Notes under the pieces: generated by a model
Seen by the model: only the letters and a program-made list of their open reading frames with translations
Databases searched by the model: none
Told to the model about the DNA's origin: nothing
Source: DASRIA01 sp035650255
GTDB lineage: Bacteria > Actinomycetota > Thermoleophilia > Solirubrobacterales > JBBDJG01
Direction: 5' to 3'
Assembly: GCA_035650255.1 (NCBI GenBank)
Contig: DASRIA010000047.1
Location: 1-43,974 of the forward strand
Length of the DNA stretch: 43,974 bases
Program-made: the position numbers and the translations under genes
In this document: piece after piece, positions 1 to 8,906 of the stretch
Layout: every line of letters begins with the position of its first letter
Position numbering within the stretch: position 1 is the first letter of the stretch

Positions 1-292
1 CGCGCAACGCCGCGGACAGCGACTCGTCGTCGTCGAACGTGGTGACCATCAGCACGTGTGGTGCAGGATCGACCTCGGCGAGCAACCGCTCCGTGGCCGC
101 GATGCCGTCGATTCCCGGCATCCGTATGTCCATGACGACGACATCCGGGCGAGCGCGCCGTGCGAGCGCGAGCGCCTGCCCGCCGTCCGCTGCCTCGCCG
201 ACGACCTCCATGTCGCGCTCGACCTCGAGGATCATGCGAAAACCGGCCCGGACCATTGCCTGGTCGTCGGCGATCAGTACCCGGATTGCCAT
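1..292 (-). CDS. NarL/FixJ-family response regulator, receiver domain (3' part beyond window)
   Basis: The complementary strand encodes the N-terminal ~97 residues of a receiver domain: acidic pocket Asp9/Asp10, phospho-acceptor Asp55 in VVVMDIRMPG, and the conserved Thr pair near residue 84 (LMVTTF). The ATG at 292 overlaps the TGA of the upstream histidine kinase (ATGA), so the two are translationally coupled. The output domain lies outside the window. A LuxR-type helix-turn-helix is expected from the NarL-type kinase partner but is not visible. It is the partial cognate regulator of that kinase. The signal and targets are unknown. Confidence 0.9.
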   Translation of the reverse strand, partial: MAIRVLIADDQAMVRAGFRMILEVERDMEVVGEAADGGQALALARRARPDVVVMDIRMPGIDGIAATERLLAEVDPAPHVLMVTTFDDDESLSAALR

Positions 293-1437
293 CACCCGGC
301 ACCAATCGGTAGGCGCGCGATCACCACGAAACCGCCGCCGGGACGTGCCGCGGCCTCCAGCGTCCCGCCGTAGAGGGCAGCTCGTTCTCGCATGCCGATC
401 AAGCCGTGTCCTCCACCGCCGGCATCCGGAGGGTGCGCTGTGCCGCCATCGTCTGCGACCTCGATCTGCAACATGGAGGCCGTTCGCCGAAGCGTGACGC
501 TCACATGCGAGCCCGGCGCGTGTCGGAGCGCGTTCGTGAGCGCTTCTTGGAGTATGCGGAAGCCGGCCAAGGCCCGGCCGGCGGACAGGTCGTCGAGCTC
601 ACCGTCGACGTGCAGATCGACGCTGAGACCCGCCCGGCGCACGTCGGCAACGAGCTCGCCGACACGCTTGCGCGTGAGCGGCGTGCCCACCGCGGCTTGG
701 TCGCTGTTCGAGCGCAGGAACCCGAGCAGTCGTTGCATTTCTTCCACCGCGTCACGACCGGTCCGCTCGACGGCGAGCAGCGACTCGCGCTCGCGTGCCT
801 GCTCCGGAGCAAGCAGCCGGCGCACCGCGCCGGCCTGCACTCCCATGACGCTGATGCTGTGACCGATCACGTCGTGAAGCTCACGCGCGATTCGGGCACG
901 TTCTTCGGCCACGGCGGCCTCCGCCATTTCGTCCCGCTCGCGTTCGAGTCGCAACGCTCGTGCCTCGAGCGCATCCGTCTCGAAGCCCAACACGCGCACC
1001 GCTCGGCCCACGGCCACCGCTCCGAGCACTCCAACCACCATGGCGGCGAAATTGGACGCATCCGAGCCCGTCCCGCCCAGCGCCGCGACAGCGTAGGCGA
1101 CGATCGCCGCGCCGGTCCCGGCCACGATCCCACGGAACGATGCGTTCGCACCCAGCGAGTAGACCGCGACGAGCGGCGCCAGCACCGGCACCAGGGCATC
1201 ATCCGTGCGAACTCCCAAGAGGACGGCCATGGCATACCCGCCCGTCGTCACTACAACCGTCTCGACGGGCGCGACCGTTCTCCAGGCGAGCGGAACGGTT
1301 GTGAGGACCGCGGCCGCCAGCTTGGCGGTGGGCGGCCCGGATACGTCACCGACCCAGACTTCAAGTTGTGCAGCAGTCAAGAACAAGAGGGCAACAGCCA
1401 CATCGGTGGTGCTCGGGCGGAGAGCCATCCGCGTCAT
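292..1437 (-). CDS. NarL-type sensor histidine kinase, multi-spanning membrane sensor
   Basis: About 381 residues from the ATG at 1437. Several hydrophobic segments fill residues ~12-145 and form a membrane sensor with almost no extracellular loop. A short coiled region follows, then a HisKA_3 dimerisation box with phospho-acceptor His188 (RIARELHDVIGHSISV). The C-terminus has a HATPase_c domain with DDGG and GLIGMRERA motifs. In-frame starts also exist at GTG 1479 and ATG 1428, and none has a convincing ribosome site. I chose 1437 because it leaves a short tail before the first membrane helix. It overlaps the response regulator start by 4 nt. Small-loop sensors of this class often monitor the cell envelope, but the signal cannot be inferred here. 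Confidence 0.88.
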   Translation of the reverse strand: MTRMALRPSTTDVAVALLFLTAAQLEVWVGDVSGPPTAKLAAAVLTTVPLAWRTVAPVETVVVTTGGYAMAVLLGVRTDDALVPVLAPLVAVYSLGANASFRGIVAGTGAAIVAYAVAALGGTGSDASNFAAMVVGVLGAVAVGRAVRVLGFETDALEARALRLERERDEMAEAAVAEERARIARELHDVIGHSISVMGVQAGAVRRLLAPEQARERESLLAVERTGRDAVEEMQRLLGFLRSNSDQAAVGTPLTRKRVGELVADVRRAGLSVDLHVDGELDDLSAGRALAGFRILQEALTNALRHAPGSHVSVTLRRTASMLQIEVADDGGTAHPPDAGGGGHGLIGMRERAALYGGTLEAAARPGGGFVVIARLPIGAG

Positions 1438-1608
1438 GGGCCTAAGGTAGCCGCGCGGTTCCAGGCGAGCATCCAGCACGAGGCGGGTTGTGGCTCCCGC
1501 CGGGTATGCCTCAAGAGGTAGACGAAGATCAGTCCGCGGGCGGATGCGCGCGCGCTGACCGCGGATTAACGTCGTGCTCGACTCTCGAAACGAGCGAAGG
1601 AGACGGCA

Positions 1609-1839
1609 ATGATCAACCGCACCACTCTCATCGGCCTCGCTGTAGTGACATTCGTCCTGCTCGTCGTCAGCGCCGCGATGGGCCAGGACTTCGGGGAGGG
1701 CAACGCCTTCCTGTGGACCCTCGCCGACGTCGTCTGGTTCGGCTTCCTGGCCTGCGCATTGGCGTTGATCGTGATGAGCGTCAGCGTGCTCGTACGGTCA
1801 CGCACACGCTCCCGGCACCCGGGCTCGAGCAAGGTGTAG
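1609..1839 (+). CDS. Small two-helix membrane protein, unknown function
   Basis: A 76-aa protein with a good ribosome site (GAAGGAG, 8 nt before the ATG). Two hydrophobic helices lie at about residues 6-24 and 38-61 and flank a short loop (QDFGEGN); the tail is basic and Arg/Ser-rich. It is divergent from the histidine kinase, with 129-171 nt between starts depending on the kinase start, so it could belong to that system's regulon, though nothing in the sequence shows this. I do not recognise the family. Third-position GC and the ribosome site support a real gene. Confidence 0.72.
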   Translation: MINRTTLIGLAVVTFVLLVVSAAMGQDFGEGNAFLWTLADVVWFGFLACALALIVMSVSVLVRSRTRSRHPGSSKV

Positions 1840-1853
1840 CTGCGCCGGGCCGG

Positions 1854-2819
1854 CTACGCCGTAGCGTCGACGCGCGGCTTCTCGAGCTCGGTCAGCACGA
1901 CCTCGTGCTCCAGCCGGGCGGCCGCGCGGCCGTCAAGCACGCCGGCGCCCAGGTGCAGCGTCGACTCCGCGCCACAGGCGACCGCGAACCGCAGCGCGTC
2001 CGAGTGCGGCCGCCCCGTGTAGCGAGCGGCGAGATACCCCGCCAGGAACGCGTCCCCGGCGCCGATCGCCGACACGGGCTCCAACGGGTCGATGCGCAGC
2101 TCGTAAAGGGAGCGCTCGTGGTCGCGGCCGACCAGCGCGTAGCACCCCTCGGCGTGCGTGATGATCGCCTCCCGCGGGCCGCGCTCGCACAGCTCGTACA
2201 GCGCGAAGACGTGATCGGGGTCGTCGCGGAACTCGTGGCCGACGAGCTGCTCGGCCTCGCCCGCGTTCGGAGAGACGAGGTCGGGCTGCGAGCGCAGTGC
2301 CTGCTCCATCGGCTCGCCCTCTGCGTCGATCACGGTGAACACGCCGAGACGGCGCAGCTCCGTGATCAACTCCGCGTAGACCTTGTCGTCGACGCCGCGC
2401 GGCAGGCTGCCGGCGAACACGCAGATGTCGGCGCCCTTCGCGAGGTAGGTGAGCTTGTCGCAGAACAGCGACACCTCGGTCTCCGTCACCTCGGGGCCGA
2501 TCTCGTTCACCTCGGTCTGCACTCCCGACGTTGGATCGATCACGGCGGTGGAGGTGCGCGACTCCTCGCCGATGCGCACGAAGTCGCAGAGGATCGCCTC
2601 GGCGGTCAGCTGCTCGATCACGCGCGTTCCGGTCGCGCCGCCGGCGAGGCCCGTCGCGATCACGGGCTGCCCGAGGGTCTTCAGCGCCCGCGCGACGTTG
2701 ACGCCCTTGCCGCCCGCCATGGTGCGCTGCTCGCTCGACCGGTGGCGCCGGCCGATCTGGAAGTTGGGTACCGCGAGCGTCTTGTCGATCGCGGCGTTGA
2801 GCGTGACTGTGATGATCAT
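1854..2819 (-). CDS. 1-phosphofructokinase-like PfkB sugar kinase
   Basis: A 321-aa ribokinase/PfkB-family protein of the FruK/LacC/PfkB-2 type. The N-terminus (MIITVTLNAAIDKT) is typical of hexose-phosphate kinases. The PfkB signature GGKGVNVARAL lies near residue 36. The C-terminal motif AIGAGDAFLAGY contains the catalytic base Asp256 and anion-hole glycines. It should phosphorylate fructose-1-phosphate, fructose-6-phosphate or tagatose-6-phosphate with ATP; family similarity cannot decide which. The ATG at 2819 has a purine-rich ribosome site (GAGGGGGG). Earlier in-frame codons would add a non-conserved tail. No PTS fructose gene lies beside it, which weakens a FruK-specific call. Confidence 0.88.
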   Translation of the reverse strand: MIITVTLNAAIDKTLAVPNFQIGRRHRSSEQRTMAGGKGVNVARALKTLGQPVIATGLAGGATGTRVIEQLTAEAILCDFVRIGEESRTSTAVIDPTSGVQTEVNEIGPEVTETEVSLFCDKLTYLAKGADICVFAGSLPRGVDDKVYAELITELRRLGVFTVIDAEGEPMEQALRSQPDLVSPNAGEAEQLVGHEFRDDPDHVFALYELCERGPREAIITHAEGCYALVGRDHERSLYELRIDPLEPVSAIGAGDAFLAGYLAARYTGRPHSDALRFAVACGAESTLHLGAGVLDGRAAARLEHEVVLTELEKPRVDATA

Positions 2820-2894
2820 GCAACCACCCCCCTCGGCGGCATATCTATACAAGCACGGCCCGCAAGGAGTCGCCACCGCGGGATGGCGCGCGGA

Positions 2895-4127
2895 TCATTC
2901 CGCCCGGGCCGGTCGGCGGACGGTCACTCCCCCACCCCTCCGCTTCCGCACGGCAAGCCAGATTGCGAGCCCGGCCGCGACCATCACCACGGGCAGCAGG
3001 TAACCCCATGCCTTTCGCAGCAGGCCGGCCTCCGGCACTGCCGCGCCGGTGACGAGCGGCACCGTGCGCACCAGCTGCCGCCCGCGGTAGACCCGCATCG
3101 TGCCCACGCGGGCTCCTTCGGCGAGCGGTCCGCTGAGCGTGCCCGGCGCCTCCACGACGGCGCGCACGCGCTGGCCCCGGCGGGCGGTGACGGCGACCCG
3201 CCGCCGAACCACGATGGGCGTCTCGCGGTCGCCGAAGTGCTCCACCTTCGAGCGCGCGACCGTCGCGCCGGCAGACGCCACCGGCATGCGCCGGTACCGC
3301 GTGAACCCGTACCGCAGCAACGCCAGCGTGTCGGCGTCGCGCGCGCCCTCGGACGGCTCGCCCAACACGACCGTCACGAGGCGGGCCCCCTTGCGGGTCG
3401 CCGCGCCGACGAGGACATATCCGGCGGTCTGCGTGTGGCCGGTCTTGACCCCGGACACCGACGGCTCGCGCGCGATCAGCCGGTTGCGGTTGACGATGAT
3501 GCGCGGGCGCGCACCGGTGGCGAGCCGCGCGCGGGGCATGTCGACCGTCGCGGCCAGGAAGTCGTTCTGCAGCACGCGGCGGGCGAGGTGGGCGAGGTCG
3601 AGCGCAGAGGAGTGGTTCTCGGGGTCGTCCAGCCCGATCGGGTTCGCGAAGTGCGTCTGGGCGAGGCCCATGTCGCGGGCCATGGCGTTCATGCGCGCCA
3701 CGAAGGCCGTGACCGAGCCCGACGCGCGCACCGCCAGCGTGTGCGCGGCGTCGTTGGCGCTCTCGAGCAGCAGCGCGCGCAGCAGGTCGGCGACCGACAT
3801 CCGCTCTCCCCGGCGCAGGTCGATGCGCGACTCGAGCGCGCCGGCTGCGTAGTCGACCGCGCGCACACGCCGCGCCAGCGGCAGCTCCTCGATGGCGACG
3901 AGCGCCGTCATCAGCTTCGTCGCGGACGCGATCGCGCGCTCGTCCCGGGCGTCGCGCCGGTAGAGAACGTGGCCGTCCCGGGCATCCACGATCGCGGCTG
4001 CGGCCGCGTCGATCTGCGGCGGGCCCTTCGCCTGGGCGGGCGGGGTCTGCAAGGCGAGCGCGAGGAGCATCACGGCGATCGCCGTGCACGCGACTCGCGC
4101 CCGGCACGGGCGCTGCGGACTCGTCAC
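2895..4127 (-). CDS. Serine-type D-alanyl-D-alanine carboxypeptidase (peptidase S11), membrane-anchored
   Basis: A 410-aa penicillin-binding carboxypeptidase that trims terminal D-Ala from peptidoglycan stem peptides outside the membrane. A signal peptide covers ~residues 1-33 (cleavage near AQA-KG). The three active-site motifs are all present: S68-A-T-K71, S123-A-N125 and K228-T-G230. A transmembrane helix near 380-396 followed by a basic tail anchors it. This differs from the amphipathic anchor of E. coli DacA and is common in Gram-positive DacF-like enzymes. Its GTG start overlaps the stop of the LysM gene (GTGA), so the two wall proteins are co-translated. Confidence 0.93.
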   Translation of the reverse strand: MTSPQRPCRARVACTAIAVMLLALALQTPPAQAKGPPQIDAAAAAIVDARDGHVLYRRDARDERAIASATKLMTALVAIEELPLARRVRAVDYAAGALESRIDLRRGERMSVADLLRALLLESANDAAHTLAVRASGSVTAFVARMNAMARDMGLAQTHFANPIGLDDPENHSSALDLAHLARRVLQNDFLAATVDMPRARLATGARPRIIVNRNRLIAREPSVSGVKTGHTQTAGYVLVGAATRKGARLVTVVLGEPSEGARDADTLALLRYGFTRYRRMPVASAGATVARSKVEHFGDRETPIVVRRRVAVTARRGQRVRAVVEAPGTLSGPLAEGARVGTMRVYRGRQLVRTVPLVTGAAVPEAGLLRKAWGYLLPVVMVAAGLAIWLAVRKRRGGGVTVRRPARAE

Positions 4128-4555
4128 TCGGCGCCGCCCTGCGCGCTCCCGTCCCCCTGCGCCCCGGTTGCACCGGTCGCCCCGGTGTCGGCGGAGCCCC
4201 GCAGCCGCACCCGCTGACCCGTCACGAGCGCCTGCGGGTCGAGGTCGGGGTTGAGCGTGCGCAGCTCCTCGAGCGGCACGCCGGTGCGGTCGGCGATCAG
4301 TGCGAGGTTGTCGCCGGCGCGGACCGTGTAGAAGCGGCGGTTGCTGTTGTCTCGAGTGACCGTTCGCGGCTCGCGCCGCTGCCGCGCGTTGCGCGTGCCG
4401 CGCTCACGATCAGAGGTCGCCGCCGCACGATCGTTCGTCGAGGTGTCGCCGTCCCCGCCGACCGACGCGATTACGACGATCAGGAAGGCGATCGCGAAAA
4501 CTGCAAGTGCGGCGGGCGCAAGCAGCCTCAGTGGGCTTTGCTGTTGGGCGCTCAT
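4124..4555 (-). CDS. Membrane-anchored LysM-domain protein
   Basis: A 143-aa protein with a short cytoplasmic N-terminus, one transmembrane helix (~residues 14-33), a low-complexity charged linker, and one LysM module (~residues 72-118: RFYTVRAGDNLALIADRTG ... NPDLDPQALVTGQRVRL). LysM binds GlcNAc units of peptidoglycan. The tail is Gly/Thr/Ala-rich (repeated GATGA). The gene overlaps the downstream D,D-carboxypeptidase by 4 nt, so the two probably act together in wall remodelling. The ATG at 4555 has only a weak ribosome site, but it is the only start placing the helix at the N-terminus. Confidence 0.85.
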   Translation of the reverse strand: MSAQQQSPLRLLAPAALAVFAIAFLIVVIASVGGDGDTSTNDRAAATSDRERGTRNARQRREPRTVTRDNSNRRFYTVRAGDNLALIADRTGVPLEELRTLNPDLDPQALVTGQRVRLRGSADTGATGATGAQGDGSAQGGAE

Positions 4556-4652
4556 GCCCGGAGCGATGATACCGGCGCCGCGGTCGTGCCGATCGCGCTG
4601 GTCGGGGTCGTGACATGCGTAATTGCAGGGAAAACGTGGCCGGGGGCGGTCG

Positions 4653-5555
4653 TCAGGCGGCTGCCGCCCAGGCGGCAGCCCGGATCTCCTCGGCCGCGGG
4701 GCGCGCGGCTGCGGCGTCGCCTGCGTCGAGCGCCGCCCGGGCGATCGTGCGCGACACGGTGATGAGCGCGCCGGCGAGGTGGCCGCCGAACGCGGGCGCG
4801 AGGTCCTCGACGCGGCCACCCTGCGCGCCCACGCCGGGCAGCAGGAAGACGGCCTGCGGCATCCGCTCGCGCAGGGCGGCGAGCAAGGACGGCTCCGTCG
4901 CCGCCACCACGGCGCCGACGTCCGACAGCCCTTCATCCCCGACGCCGTCCGCGCCGAGCTCGGCGACCAGGGCCGCGAGCCGGTCACGCAGCGGCGGCCC
5001 GCCGCCGGGCGACACATCCTGGATCTCGGCCGCGCCGGGGTTCGACGTGCGCACGAGCACGAACACGCCGGCGCCCGCGGCCCGCGCCGCGGTGACGAGC
5101 GGCTCCAGCGCGTCCCGGCCGAGCAGCGGGTTGGCCGTGACCGCGTCGGCGCCCAGGCCGGGCACGGTCCCCCAGGGAGTCTCGGTGGCGCCGAGCAGGG
5201 ACTGGGCGTAGGCCGCGGCAGTGTGGGGAACGTCCCCCCGCTTGCCGTCTGCCACCACCAGCAGCCCGGCCCCGCGGGCGTGGGCCGCCACCGCCGCGAG
5301 CGCAGCCGCGCCCGGCGCGCCGAGGCGCTCGAAGCACGCCAGCTGGAGCTTCACGCCGGCGCAGGCCTCACCGGCGGCGTCGATCAGCGCGCGGCAGTGG
5401 GCCGCGACGGCGGTGGCGGCAAGCTCTGCGGGAGAGTCACCCGCGGCAGCGCGCGCAGCGGCCGGCAGCAGGTCGGCCGGGTCGGGGTCGAGCCCGAGCA
5501 GCAAGTGGCTCTCGCGGGCGCGCACCGCGCCGGCGACGCGGTCGCCGAAGTTCAC
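4653..5555 (-). CDS. pyrF: Orotidine-5'-phosphate decarboxylase, group 2
   Basis: A 300-aa TIM-barrel enzyme converting OMP to UMP, the last step of de novo pyrimidine synthesis. The catalytic signature of the longer group-2 (mycobacterial/myxobacterial) subfamily is clear: ADGKRGDVPHTAAAY, with Asp103, Lys105 and Asp108. Residues at the N-terminus (LLLGLDPDP) and C-terminus (LLPGVGAQGG, phosphate binding) also fit. No other pyr gene is adjacent; the neighbours are HU upstream and the LysM gene downstream (97-nt gap). Confidence 0.93.
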   Translation of the reverse strand: MNFGDRVAGAVRARESHLLLGLDPDPADLLPAAARAAAGDSPAELAATAVAAHCRALIDAAGEACAGVKLQLACFERLGAPGAAALAAVAAHARGAGLLVVADGKRGDVPHTAAAYAQSLLGATETPWGTVPGLGADAVTANPLLGRDALEPLVTAARAAGAGVFVLVRTSNPGAAEIQDVSPGGGPPLRDRLAALVAELGADGVGDEGLSDVGAVVAATEPSLLAALRERMPQAVFLLPGVGAQGGRVEDLAPAFGGHLAGALITVSRTIARAALDAGDAAAARPAAEEIRAAAWAAAA

Positions 5556-5596
5556 CGGCCGGTGGCCGGCAGATCGGCCGGGGTTGTAGACGCCGA

Positions 5597-5875
5597 CTAG
5601 CCGCCCTTGACGGCTTGCTTGAGCGCGGAGCCGGCCGTGAAGCGCGGCACCTTCCCGCCCTTGATGGTGATTCGCTCGCGCGTGCGCGGGTTCACGCCCT
5701 GGCGGTCACCGCGCTCTGCCACGTGGAACTTGCCGAAGCCCGTGAAGTTGATGTCGCCTCCGGACTTGAGGGTGTCGGTGATCGTTCCCAGCACCGACTC
5801 CACCGCCTCGGTTGCTTCCTTCTTGGAGAGACCGGTCCGGTTCGAGACCTGGTCGATGAACTCCTGCTTCGTCAC
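5597..5875 (-). CDS. hup: HU-family nucleoid DNA-binding protein
   Basis: A 92-aa HU/IHF protein of canonical length: N-terminal helices (MTKQEFIDQVSNRTGLSKKE) and a DNA-binding beta-arm with the conserved GFGKFHVAERGDRQGVNPRT stretch. There is no Lys/Ala-rich C-terminal tail as in mycobacterial HupB, so it is the short bacterial HU form. The GTG at 5875 is preceded by a strong purine stretch (GGGGGA). It lies 41 nt upstream of pyrF on the same strand and may share its transcript. Confidence 0.95.
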   Translation of the reverse strand: MTKQEFIDQVSNRTGLSKKEATEAVESVLGTITDTLKSGGDINFTGFGKFHVAERGDRQGVNPRTRERITIKGGKVPRFTAGSALKQAVKGG

Positions 5876-5937
5876 GTTTCCCCCTTCTTCGTGGGCAAAT
5901 CGGCCGCAACCCTAGCAGCGACCACGGATTTGACGCC

Positions 5938-7293
5938 TTAGGCGCCCGCGACCGTCATCTCCTCGACGAGCAGGGCCGGTGCCTGGACGGAGCCGCCGAA
6001 CGGCACCCAGCGGGCGGCGGCCCCTGCCCGCGTGACGCCCTGGAGCATCGCCACGAGGTCGGAGGCGATGGTCATCTCGCGGGCGGGCTCGGCCAGCTCG
6101 CCGTCCCGGATCAGCCGCCCGGTGGCACCGACCGAGAAGCTGCCGGAGACCGGGTTCACGCCCGAATGCAGCCCAGACACGCCCATCACGTAGAGCCCGT
6201 CGCCCGCTGCCTGCAGCAGGTCCTCGGAGCTGGCGTCGCCGGACGCCACGAGCAGGTTGGAGGGCGACACCGAGGGAGGCGTCCGGTAGGACCCGCGGTC
6301 CCCGTTGCCGGTCGAGTCGCGCTGGCCCTTGTTTGCCGTGTAGGTGTCGAACAGGTAGGTGCGCAGCACGCCGTCCTCGATCAGCGTCGTCGTCTGCCGG
6401 GCCACGCCCTCGCCGTCGAAGGGCGATGTCGCCATCCCCTCCGGGTGCACGCCGTCGTCCACCAGGCGGAAGGACGCGGCGGCGATCTCGTCGCCCTCGC
6501 GGCCGGCGAACAGCGAGCGCCCGCGCTGCACGGCGTCGGCCGACAGCGTGCGGCCGATGATCGAGGCGAAGCTGGCCGCCACGAACGGGTCGAGCACGAC
6601 GGGGCAGCGGCGGCTCTCCGGCTGGCGCGCGCCGTGCAGCGCGAGCGCGCGGTCCGCGGCCTCGTGGCCGACCTGCTCCGGGTCGAGGTCGTCGGGGCCG
6701 CGGCCGACGGCAAAGCCCATTCCGGTCATGCGGTCCGCGCCGTCACCCGCGAAGGCATAGGCGAACGAATAGCACTGCGTCTCTTCGTAGGAATCGCAGA
6801 ATCCGTTGGAGTTCGCCAGCGCGGCGCGCGCCTCGGCGTCCGAGTAGACGGTGTCCTCGACGTTCGTCACGAGCGGGTCCCGCTCGCGGGCGGCGCGCTC
6901 GACGGCCAGCGCGAGGTCAACCCGCCGCTCCATCGTCCAGTCACCGAAGCCCGGCGAGCGCAGATCTGCGATCGGAGCGGCGCCCGGCCGGCGCGGGATC
7001 CCCGCGTTCTCGTCCGGCTCGGTGACGGCAGCGGACGCGGCCGCTGCGCGCGCCAGCTCGCGCAGGCCCTGCTCGCTCAGGTCCGAGCCGTACGCGTAGC
7101 CCGTGCGGCCGTCGCGGAATACGCGCACGCCCGCGCCCTTCGAGCCGGCCTCGGTGAGGCTCTCGACGCTGCCCTCGTAGACGCGCACCGAACGCTCGAC
7201 GGAGTCCTGGCACCACGCATCGGCCTCGTGCACGCCCTCCGCGAGCGCGGCGTCGACCGCCAGCCGCGCCGCCGCCTCGAGGTCCTCAGACAT
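5938..7293 (-). CDS. tldE: TldE/PmbA-like protein, TldD partner subunit
   Basis: A 451-aa TldD/PmbA-family protein without the HExxxH zinc motif, as expected for the non-catalytic TldE/PmbA half of the TldD-TldE heterodimer. Known homologues process peptides such as microcin precursors, degrade the CcdA antitoxin, and mature some RiPPs. Family features include VYEGSVESLTEAGSKGAGVRVF near the N-terminus and SPSNLLVASGD and GVNPVSGSFSVGATG near the C-terminus. The ATG at 7293 overlaps tldD by 8 nt. No RiPP precursor was recognised nearby. Confidence 0.93.
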   Translation of the reverse strand: MSEDLEAAARLAVDAALAEGVHEADAWCQDSVERSVRVYEGSVESLTEAGSKGAGVRVFRDGRTGYAYGSDLSEQGLRELARAAAASAAVTEPDENAGIPRRPGAAPIADLRSPGFGDWTMERRVDLALAVERAARERDPLVTNVEDTVYSDAEARAALANSNGFCDSYEETQCYSFAYAFAGDGADRMTGMGFAVGRGPDDLDPEQVGHEAADRALALHGARQPESRRCPVVLDPFVAASFASIIGRTLSADAVQRGRSLFAGREGDEIAAASFRLVDDGVHPEGMATSPFDGEGVARQTTTLIEDGVLRTYLFDTYTANKGQRDSTGNGDRGSYRTPPSVSPSNLLVASGDASSEDLLQAAGDGLYVMGVSGLHSGVNPVSGSFSVGATGRLIRDGELAEPAREMTIASDLVAMLQGVTRAGAAARWVPFGGSVQAPALLVEEMTVAGA

Positions 7294-8686
7294 CTGTGCC
7301 GCCGACGGTCAGCTCCGAGATCCGCACGGTGGGCTGCCCGGTGCCGACGGGTACCTGCTGGCCGTCCTTGCCGCAGAAGCCGCTCTTCATCGCGAGATCG
7401 TTCCCGATCGCGTCGATCTTGGTGAGCACGTCGATGCCGTTGCCGATCAGCGTCGCGCCACGGACCGGTGCGGTGACCTCGCCGTTCTCGATCAGATAGC
7501 CCTCGGACAGGCCGAACACGAAGTCACCCGTGGCCGGCTCGACCTGGCCGCCCCCGAACGAGACCGCGTACAGGCCCTTCTGCACGCCGCCGATGATGTC
7601 CTGCGGGTCGGTGTCGAGCGGCGCGATGTACGTGTTTGTCATGCGCGGGATGGGCAGGTGGCGAAAGCTCTGGCGGCGGCCGTTGCCGGTCGAAGGCCGG
7701 CCGTCCTTGCGCGCACGCAGCAGGTCGTAGAGGAAGACGCACAACTCGCCCTCGTCCAGCACGCGCGTCGACTGGCAGGGCGTGCCCTCGTCGTCGATCG
7801 CGTCCGTGCCCCACTCCCCGGGCATCGTGCCGTCGTCGTACGCGGTCACGATCGACGAGGCGAGCTTGTCGCCCAGCCGCCCCTCGTACACGGAGGCATG
7901 CTTCTGCACCGCGTCGGACTCGAGGCCGTGCCCGGTCGCCTCGTGGAACAGGACGCCGCCGAACCCGTTGCCGACGACCACCGGCATCCGGCCGGCGGGA
8001 GCCGGCCGCGCGGCCAGCATCGTGACCGCGCGGCGGGCGGCCTCTTCGGCCACGGCCGCCGGGTCGCCGTCGAACAGCTCGAACCCGGCGTGGCCCGCGA
8101 GCGACTCGCTGCCCGACTCCACGCGGTCCTCGCGGCGCGCCACCACCTGCGCCCCGAGCCGCACGCGCGTGCGGTCGTCGGAGCCGAGCAGCCCGTCCGA
8201 GTTGGCAACCTGCACGCGGCGGCGCCCTTCGACGTACGAGGCCGCCACCTGGCTGACCTCGTCGCCGACGCTGCGGGCGCGCTCGTCGCATTCCCGCAGC
8301 AGCTGGGCCTTGCGCTCCGGCGGCACGGACTGGGGATCGATGCGCACGTCCTGGAGCGACACCGGGCGCTGCGCAGAGAGCGGGCGCGGCTCGGCGCGCC
8401 CGGACCGGACCGCCGACGCGACCTCGTCGGCGAGGCGCTCGAGGTCCGCCTCCGCCAGCCCGTCCACGTGCCCGAAGTACGTCGCGTCGCCCGCCACGAC
8501 CCGGATCGCCGCGCCCGTCTCGGAGCCGGTCTGCGCCCGCTCCACGCGGCGGTCGTCCAGCGACAGGGTGAAGCCGTCACGCCGCTCCACGTACAGGTCG
8601 GCGAAGTCCCCGCCGCGGCGCAGCGCGCGCTCGACGAGCCCACCGGCGAGATCCTTCGAAAGCAGCAGCGAACCGTCAGCCGGCAC
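7286..8686 (-). CDS. tldD: TldD-like zinc metalloprotease
   Basis: A 466-aa catalytic subunit of the TldD-TldE protease. The metal site H248-E249-A-T-G-H253 (LFHEATGHGLESD) matches the family HExxxH motif, and further conserved stretches (MPGEWGTDAIDDEG, STGNGRRQSFRH, GVQKGLYAVSFGGGQVEP) cover the C-terminal half. The start is GTG 8686, overlapping the upstream 76-aa gene by 11 nt. Gene order roadblock - 76 aa - tldD - tldE with overlaps throughout indicates one operon. Confidence 0.94.
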   Translation of the reverse strand: MPADGSLLLSKDLAGGLVERALRRGGDFADLYVERRDGFTLSLDDRRVERAQTGSETGAAIRVVAGDATYFGHVDGLAEADLERLADEVASAVRSGRAEPRPLSAQRPVSLQDVRIDPQSVPPERKAQLLRECDERARSVGDEVSQVAASYVEGRRRVQVANSDGLLGSDDRTRVRLGAQVVARREDRVESGSESLAGHAGFELFDGDPAAVAEEAARRAVTMLAARPAPAGRMPVVVGNGFGGVLFHEATGHGLESDAVQKHASVYEGRLGDKLASSIVTAYDDGTMPGEWGTDAIDDEGTPCQSTRVLDEGELCVFLYDLLRARKDGRPSTGNGRRQSFRHLPIPRMTNTYIAPLDTDPQDIIGGVQKGLYAVSFGGGQVEPATGDFVFGLSEGYLIENGEVTAPVRGATLIGNGIDVLTKIDAIGNDLAMKSGFCGKDGQQVPVGTGQPTVRISELTVGGTDV

Positions 8687-8906
8687 CGGCGCGCTCCCCC
8701 TCCGGCTCCACCGCGGGCGGCTCGCCGATCAGCTCGCGCGCCAGCGTCAACAGGCCCTCCGCCTCCGGCGTCCCGTCGTCGAGCAGGCGCGCCTCGCCGT
8801 GATCGACGCGCACCCGCACTCGCGGCCGGCGCACCTCCTTGCGGCGGCGCATCGCGGCGGCAACCTCCTCCGCGTATCCGCCGAGCCTGCCTCCGGGGCG
8901 CCTCAT
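8676..8906 (-). CDS. Small basic protein of unknown function, tldD operon
   Basis: A 76-aa protein from the ATG at 8906, which overlaps the roadblock gene's stop (ATGA); its own stop lies within the start of tldD. It has an Arg-rich N-terminal half (MRRPGGRLGGYAEEVAAAM), a central stretch (RVRVRVDHGEARLLDDGTPE) and a helical segment (LLTLARELIGE). I do not recognise the family. Tight overlaps on both sides and GC-rich third codon positions make it a real gene. It is easily missed because a longer antisense-like frame covers it. Confidence 0.72.
   Translation of the reverse strand: MRRPGGRLGGYAEEVAAAMRRRKEVRRPRVRVRVDHGEARLLDDGTPEAEGLLTLARELIGEPPAVEPEGERAGAG

Noticed and set aside
1488..4217. 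909-codon open frame on the plus strand
   Set aside because: It runs antisense through the PfkB kinase and D,D-carboxypeptidase genes, is Arg/Gly/Ala-rich without domains, and is an artefact of high GC with few stop codons.
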